A stretch of DNA of 64,000 nucleotides from Rhypophila decipiens (lineage: Eukaryota; Ascomycota; Sordariomycetes; Sordariales; Naviculisporaceae): the NCBI GenBank assembly GCA_033297075.1, contig MU858045.1:992001-1056000 (forward strand), read 5' to 3'. A model generated the notes under the pieces. That model had not been told where the DNA came from. It searched no databases and was given only the letters and a program-made list of their open reading frames with translations. This document shows, piece after piece, positions 56,998-64,000 of this stretch. The position numbers and the translations under genes are program-made. Position 1 is the stretch's first letter. Each line of letters starts with the position of its first letter.

Positions 56998-59915
56998 CTA
57001 TTGACCGCCATTTCCTCCGCTCCCTGAAGCCATGCCTCCCAGCGTATCCAAGAGTCCATCTTCCAGAAAGGACAAGACCTGCTGGTTACTATACAACCAG
57101 CCTTCCAGTTGGGCCTCGTTACCCATCCAAATCATGGGATCCAACGCTCGCTGCGGCTCTTGACCTTCACCGGCTACGCCGTCCAGTTGGAAGTCATCAT
57201 CACCACTCTTGATGGCGAATTGTTCCTGACTCCGACCGTCATGACCGGAGTGATATGGCAAGTCGGTTGATCCGCCGCCGCCAAAGCCAGCCTGACCTTG
57301 CACTTCCGCATTAGCAGAAGCATTGTTCAGTTGTGGCGGCGGGAAACCCAATGCAGCCAGATATGTATCAACCCCAGCCAAAGCGGCGCCAATCCCCTGG
57401 GTACTTGCCCCCTGGAACATGTCCGAGTCACCAACGCCGCCCGTTCCAGTAGGGTACACCCCCCCACCACCAGCAGCATAGCTCTCCACGTAATGCGACG
57501 CAACGCTATACAACACCTGAAAGAGTCTACACAGCCTGTCGACCGCCTCCGAGACCCCGCCTTCCCTTGAATTGCTCGACTGGATAGACACCACAAAGGC
57601 CTGCAACCTGGACAAGTCATCGCGGTCTTTAGTCTCGATGACCTGGCAGAACAGGACGATGAACGGGACAAAGGGCGCAAAGAGGATCGTCCAGTGCATG
57701 TAGATGGAGAACAAGCCAAACTCGCTCTGCGCCACGACAGCCATGCACTGCTGGTGTCGTTCCAATGTGGCTCTCGCCGCTCGGACACACTCTGGTCGAA
57801 ACGTGGTGCGTGATCCCGGTGGATGGGGGACGGCGCGGTATACTAGCGTCAGGAGAGACAGCCTCAGCACGGCATCTGACCCGACGATGAATTCCGCGAG
57901 GTCTTTGCCTACTGCGTCGTCGCCATCCAGACGCCATCGTTCCTGTTTCACATGTCAGTACTCAGCCTATCAAGGCCTAACACTGCAGTCAGCGGCCGGA
58001 ACAAGACGTACCGTAGCCTCCCCCATGAACCTCTCAACCTCAGATAACATTCCGACCAATTCCTTCGCCCTTTCCCACCGCTCCCCTTCAGCCAACCGAA
58101 TCGCCTCGGGACAATATAGCTGCTCATAAATACGGCCTTGCACGTTTGCTACCAAGACCCAGCCCCTCAAAAACATGGCAATAGGGTTGCTACTACGTCC
58201 CTCGGAAGCAGGATATGGCACGGTGACGTCGTAATCTTGTATGGTACTTGCCCGGCCGAGGCGAAGAGCGAGGCCCTTGTCGGCGATATACACGGCCCAG
58301 AAGAGGGATTGTTTCTGCTGGATGGAGATTTGGGATTCCAAGGGTGTCATTGGTTGGGATGGGTGGAGAGGGGGTCGAGTGGGTTGCTGGTAGGTGGCTA
58401 GACGGTGGTAGCCTAGAGTTTGGCAGAGCTCAGAGGCTTTGGAAGAGAGAATCCAGGATAGTTGGGGCTGGGAGAGGTCGATTGCATAATAAGCCTGATG
58501 TTATCACAGCGGTTAGTTATGCTCGAAAGCAAGAGACAAGCCAAGGTGGAAACAACGGACCCCAAGTAACAAGGCAGCGATGGTATCGACATTGGCGGGC
58601 AGATGGAGTGGCAAGTTGGACAGCGCCGTCTCGAGATTTGCACCACACAGTTTCGAAAGCCGACGATATTCGGCCTGCTCATCGCCTTCCAGCTGATATG
58701 AATACGTCTCAAACAGATAGTGTAGACAGGCGTTGACCATGATGAAGTCGGCTTCGTTGTAGTTCTCGGACAGGTAGATGCTCAGACAGGTCTCGGGGAA
58801 GTGGTGCACGGGAATGAACTCGTATACCCAGGATATGCTGGGCAGTTGGTGGGCTATCCTGCAGTTAGCTCTTGTTGGAAAAACAGAAACTGAAAGACAT
58901 ACACCTGGCCAACTTGACAACGTGCAGCGACCGCTGAATGGGTGGCAGCTCGCAGCCCTGGAGAAAGGCCGGCACAGATCGATCTGGTCGCGCGTTGGGG
59001 TATGTCATCTCCTTGGCGGCCGGCTGCTTCTTCATGGCCTCGACGACGGCATGGAGCGCGTCCAGCGTCTCTCGCATCTCGGGTCTGGATCCTTCATCGA
59101 TGATCTTTTGCAAGAGATCCTTGGCAAATATCGAGTGCGCGGTCAGGGATGAGTTGCCCTCCACCATCGGGCCCATGGCTGCATCGACATGGCTGCCAGT
59201 CGAAGTGCCAGGTGTTGCAGTGGCTGATGAGCTTGCGCTGTTGTGTATTTGGGTCGTTATGGGGGCAGATGGCTGTGTCTGCCCTGGGATGGAAGCTTGG
59301 GGCTGAGGAGAAGACCCTGGGGGAGGGAGTCGTGATCGAACATCTTGGAGGAGACGGACAACAACGTCGAGGCGCGAGTCGATCTGGTCAATCTTCTTCT
59401 CGCTGAGGTTCAAGACAAGGCAGCGAGTGAGTACAAGGTGGATACGGACACGAACACGAGAATGAACGAGGAGTAGGTATCAACTCACTACTGGGACGAA
59501 ACGAGGACCCTGGCCCGCTTCTCCTTCGGCCTTGCTCCGTCGTGACTACACTCGATCTTGGCCTGGACGCAGTGGGCACACGGTGTCTCTCGGTTGCACC
59601 GTATCTACGACGGAGATGAGGAGATTAGTTCAGGAATCTTTGATCCGCGGAATCACGGCGCCGGATGACTCAGGCCGGGGAACTGCAACCTTTCGGGCAC
59701 GGCATGCGTCGCACTGCCATCATGGAACTTGTTAGCTTTGCACACATGAGATGAACTTGGTATGTACATGTGATGCATGAGTTTGTATAATGGACTATCG
59801 CCAAGGGGGGTCCTGGGGCCGCTAATTTACAGATGTAGTCTCTACTCACAGCTCGGGGAACCGTCGGAGCTATTGATGGTTTTTCGGCCGAAGATTCAGC
59901 TTCCTCGTGGTCCAT
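56998..59915 (-). CDS. Zn2Cys6 transcription factor with fungal-specific regulatory domain
   Basis: Seven exons: 59915-59850, 59713-59690, 59604-59489, 59402-58905, 58858-58561, 58494-58012 and 57942-56998 (809 aa). Exon 2 is only 24 nt and codes for C23-DACRARK30; exon 3 continues IRC33-NRETPC39-AHC42-VQAKIEC49, giving a perfect zinc cluster (x2, x6, x5, x2, x6). A coiled coil follows (EKKIDQIDSRLDVVVRLLQD), then the fungal-specific domain (about 240-560; FIPVHHFPETCLSIYLSENY, SLFWAVYIADKGLALRLGRA) and a Gly/acidic C-terminus. It is divergent from the ABC transporter, which it may control. Confidence 0.9.
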
Positions 59916-60895
59916 TGCACGTGTATTTTGTGTTAATGATGAAAGAATGATTTCGCCAGATTGAATTAATAGTGCTGGCTTATGATTGGACAAGTGAATG
60001 AGATGTGTGGTGTTGGACGTTGGTGAACAAGTCACGATAGTCAAAAGGGATAAAGCTGGAGTATTGATGGTGGGCCCAACAAAGCGTGGGCTGTTGGAGG
60101 AAAAATTACAAAATGCGTTGCATCCCCGACGTCTTGGTGTTGGAGGAATTTCCTGGATTTTCGAGGTGTTTCGCTCACGTTGATAATATCGGGGCTTGAA
60201 TCTCTCCGATGGCGAGTTCAGTTGTGAATGAGATCCATCTTGGCGCATGTGTGAAAACTGCTGGAGATTGGGAGCTGATGCCGTGGTTTCGGAACCCGCG
60301 CGTCCCGCGGGGAGCGAGTCGTCGTCACTTTCTTTTCTGTCCCGGGCTGGCCCACGCGGTCGGGTGTGTTTGGCTTGACTTCTCCACCTTTGTAATGATG
60401 AAATCAGGGCAATGATTCGAAAAGGGATGTTGTTCAATCTTGAGAGCAGTACAATGGCATGTAAGAGTGGTGACGATCCAGAAAGACATGGTGATATTTT
60501 GCGACAGCCCGGCCACTGCTCCATCTGAACTTGCGAAGGTTGTTCGTGGCTGCCCGAGATGTGGATTTTGAATGCAATCCCGGAACCGGGGAGGAAATGT
60601 TAGTGAGTGACACCGGACATATCCACATTGTCGCGTGTTCTACCCACTTCTCGTGACCGGTCACTGTAGCGCACTAACACCGAGCAACTGCACCTTCTCA
60701 ACTTGGCGCCGAGGAGCTAAAAGGCTAACCGTAATGTCATCGACCCTCGGTCGCCGTGCAATCCCAGATTCCGCCGTGGCACCCCATGTTGGCCATTGAC
60801 GGCGGTCATGTTAAAACCTTTCCTTTAGCACATCTTGGGATTGACGTCTCCTTGATCTTCATCCCACACGTTCTTTACCGTACCCTTCCGTCAAC
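59916..60895. promoter_or_regulatory. shared divergent upstream region of the regulator and the ABC transporter
   Basis: 980 bp between head-to-head start codons. Zinc-cluster factors often bind CGG triplets; several CGG occur here, but none forms a clear paired site by eye. Confidence 0.4.
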
Positions 60896-63800
60896 ATGGC
60901 GGCTGCTCTGGAAGCCACTGACGACATCACGGAAAAGGGCCAACCTATTATCACCCAGCCAACAAAAGATGAAGTTGCCCTAGATCTTTCTTTCTCAGAC
61001 GGTGACTCCAAAAAAGCCGAGCCTGAGAAGAAGAAAGGCAATGCCTATTTTGTGAGTCACACTCATACACGCCACACCATATGACAATTCAGTCCTGACA
61101 TGCTTCTTCCAGCGCATCTTTAGCTACGCAACCACCTTTGACCGGTCCATCCAAGCAGTAGCCTTCTTGGCCGCCATCACCTCTGGAGCTGGCCAAGCTC
61201 TGCAGAATCTCATCTTTGGCGAGTTTGTCACTGTCATCACCAACTATGTCGCCGGCACTGCCTCGGCCGACGACTTCCGCCATGAGGCCGGCCAGCTCGC
61301 CCTCTTCTTCACCTACATGGGTATTGGCCGCTTCGCGCTGGCATACATCTACAATGTCCTTCTCAACTACGCGGCCTACCGTATCGTCAAGAGCATACAG
61401 ACCGCCTACGTCAAAGCGGCCCTCAGCCAGGAAATAGCCTTCTTTGATCTCGGTACAGGAGGGTCTATCGCTGCCCAGGCCACCACCAATGGACGTCTCA
61501 TCCAGGCCGGTATCGTTGAGAAGCTGGGCCTGACCTTCCAGGGCCTCTCAACCTTCGTCACGGCTTTCATCATTGCCTTCATCGTCAACTGGAAGCTCAC
61601 CTTGTACTGCTTGTTCATTGCCCCCGGTACCATTATCATCATGGGCATTGTCGGTGCTTTCTTTGCCGAGTACGAGCTCAAGATCCTGGCTGCCTATGGA
61701 CAGGCCAACTCTTTCGCCGAGGGTGTTCTGGCCAGCGCCAGGACCATTCATGCGTTTGAGATGCGGTCCAGACTGGTGGCCAAGTTCGACGAGTACCTCA
61801 AGGAAGGCCGCAAATGGGGCGACAAGTGCGCACCCTTGATGGGACTTCTCTTCTCAGTCGAGTACACCATCATTTACATGGGCTTTGGACTTGCCTTCTG
61901 GAAGGGTACCCGCATGTTTGCCGACGGTGACATTTCTGACGCAGGTGATGTCTTCCTGGTCATCTTCTCCGTCGTCATCGGGTCGTTGGCTTTGACCGCC
62001 ATGGCCCCGTACATGTCCGAGTTCAGCCGGGCTACCAGTGCCGCTGAGCAGCTCTTCGAGCTGATCGATCGCCAATCCGCCATCAATCCTTTTGATGAGT
62101 CCGGAGCGCAGCCTGACGACACCATTGGTGGGCTGGAAATTGAAAATCTCACTTTTGCCTATCCCACTCGCCCTGATAGCACTGTCCTGGACAACTTTTC
62201 GTTGAGCATTCCCGCTGGAAAAGTCACCGCGCTGGTCGTGAGTGCCTCACTTCCACCTCTCCTCACCATTGTGTTTTTGCTAACGCACTCAGGGTCAATC
62301 TGGCTCCGGAAAATCAACCATCATCGGTCTCATCGAGCGGTGGTACAATCCCACCTCGGGCAGCATCAAGCTGGATGGCCGCCCCATCGACTCGCTCAAC
62401 CTCGGCTGGCTTCGCAAACATGTCCGTCTTGTTCAACAAGAGCCCGTTCTCTTCCAGGGGACAGTCTACGAGAATATTGCGCATGGTCTAGTCGGCACTC
62501 CTTACGAGCATGCGTCTAAAGAGGAAAAGATGGCACAGATTGAACAAGCCGCCAAGACCGCTTTTGCCCACGATTTCATCACTGAACTTCCCCAAGGTTA
62601 CGAGACCCAGATTGGTCAGAGGGGCGGCCTCCTTTCCGGGGGTCAGAAGCAGCGCATCGCCATCGCAAGAAGTGTGGTGTCTCAACCCAAGGTCCTGCTG
62701 CTGGATGAAGCTACGAGTGCTCTTGACCCCCACGCCGAAGGAATTGTGCAGCAGGCTCTCGACAGGGCATCTGAGGGACGTACTACTATTGTCATCGCCC
62801 ACAAGCTCGCCACGATCCGCAAGGCAGATAACATTGTGGTCATGTCCAAGGGAAAGATTGTCGAACAGGGTTCGCACGAGGGTTTGATTTCCCAAGACGG
62901 AGTGTATGCTCATCTGGTCCGGATTCAAGATTTGGGTCTCAAATCCATTGCCGGTGCAGGCTCCGGCTCTGACACCGAGGCCGAAGGTGGCGCTGTCGTG
63001 GCCGCTCCCCTCGAACAATCAACCTCTCAAACCGCGTACCTAGCCAAGACTCAATCACGCGCTGCTGGTGCTGCGGATCTTCTGGACAGCCCAGCTGACA
63101 GATACGACTACGAAGCCACGCACAAGTCCCACTCTCTCGCCTCGGTTATCTACCGTCTTTACCACCACTCGGCCCGGGACCTCAAGGTCTGGTTCCTCCT
63201 CACGCTCCTCGGGTGCTTCCTGGGTGCAGCTGCTTTCCCCGGGCAAGCCCTCCTTCTGGCCAAGGTCATGGACGTTTTCACCCTGCCGCGACCCGAGATG
63301 ATTACGCAGGGTGAGTTCTTCGCCAAGATGTTCGTCGCCATGGCCTGCGGTCTGATGGTTGTCTGGTTCGGGATGGGATATGCCTCGTCGGCAGTCTCGC
63401 AAGGACTTACTCATCAGCTGCGACGTGAGTCTCTCGAAGGATTCCTCAAACAGGACATCTCATTCTTTGACAGGGAGGAAAACACCACTGGCGCGCTGGT
63501 TTCAAGGGTGGATGGAAATGCGCAGGCCGTGTTCGAGCTTATGGGCATGAATGTTGGCCTGGTATTCGTCAGTGTGATTCAGGTACTAGCCTGCAGCGTC
63601 CTTGCCATCGCCCACTCGTGGAAGATTGGTCTGGTGGTCGTCTTTGCCGGTCTACCTCCCCTAATCGGGAGTGGTTTCCTCAAGATTCGGTCCGACGTCA
63701 AGCTTGCACGTCAGCGTGATAAAAGAATGGAAACGGGGGCAAGCATTGCCAGCGAAGCCATCACTGCCATCAGAACTGTCTCGTCGTTGGCTATCGAGGA

Positions 63801-64000
63801 CAAGGTGCTTGCCCGCTATGTCAATGAGCTTCACCAAGCCAACCAGCACTCGATCAAGCCACTCTGCGCCATGATGGTCTGGTTTGCCATCACCCAAGGT
63901 GTCGAATATTGGTTCATGGCGCTGGGCTTTTGGTATGGGTGCCGGCTGCTGTCGTTTGGGGAAGTCAACATGTACAACTTCATGGTTGCCTTTTTGGGTG
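60896..64000 (+). CDS. ABC-B (MDR/P-glycoprotein type) full transporter, 3' truncated by the window
   Basis: Exons 60896-61051, 61113-62237 and 62293 to beyond 64000, with the frame open at the window edge (997 codons seen). A 52-residue hydrophilic N-terminus is followed by the first six-span domain. NBD1 has Walker A G428-QSGSGKST, split from TMD1 by an intron, then a Q-loop VQQEPVLF, signature LLSGGQKQR, Walker B VLLLDEATSAL and switch IAHKLATI. A linker and most of TMD2 follow; NBD2 lies outside. The layout fits fungal multidrug or a-factor exporters (leptomycin/Mdr1 type). The substrate is unknown. Confidence 0.93.

Overview
The window looks like nuclear chromosomal DNA of a filamentous ascomycete (Pezizomycotina, probably a Sordariomycete). 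The evidence is short introns of about 45-120 nt with GT...AG ends and CTAAC/CTGAC-type branch sites, a lone 5S rRNA-like gene away from any rDNA, intron-bearing tRNA-Tyr and tRNA-Ser genes, Zn2Cys6 regulators, large transporter families and many secreted hydrolase-like proteins. Introns were placed by eye from splice signals and checked for frame: every multi-exon model below sums to a multiple of three. Names rest on motif and family recognition, because no database search was possible.

Layout. 0-5 kb: the 3' end of a membrane protein gene cut by the window edge, an unusual 5S rRNA gene with an internal 55-bp duplication, and a 7TM-RGS signalling protein (-). 6-9 kb: two small single-pass membrane proteins, each behind a TATTTAAA box. 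9.5-17.5 kb: a housekeeping block with a rhodanese/Cdc25-like protein, snRNP protein SmG (-) divergent from an NTR2-like splicing factor (+), tRNA-Tyr(GTA), a Vps3844-domain ER/vacuolar membrane protein (-) and a conserved-looking protein with a mitochondrial-type N-terminus. 20-31 kb: a DHA1 (QDR-like) drug:H+ antiporter, a secreted beta-lactamase-fold protein, two head-to-head paralogous multi-span membrane proteins followed by a DUF3433-like fragment, and a secreted aspartyl protease. 31-36.4 kb: a gene-poor stretch with a MITE-like element that has 86-bp inverted repeats and TA target duplications. 36.4-49 kb: an OPT transporter, a BNR_4 beta-propeller protein (-), a quinate-permease-like sugar transporter, tRNA-Ser(CGA), an orphan single-exon gene (-) and a Zn2Cys6 factor (-). 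51-64 kb: a secreted cysteine-tailed protein flanked by two arrays of one diverged 22-bp minisatellite, an alpha/beta hydrolase, a secreted orphan protein (-), a seven-exon Zn2Cys6 regulator (-) and a divergent ABC-B transporter that runs off the right edge.

Functional grouping. SmG and the NTR2-like protein share a 286-bp promoter region and both act in splicing. The last regulator and the ABC transporter also share an upstream region, so a local regulator-exporter pair is plausible. The most unusual items are the duplicated 5S gene, the paired 22-bp arrays, the head-to-head membrane paralogues and a zinc cluster whose first half is encoded by a 24-nt microexon. I found no CRISPR array, no autonomous transposon and no polyketide or nonribosomal peptide synthase gene.
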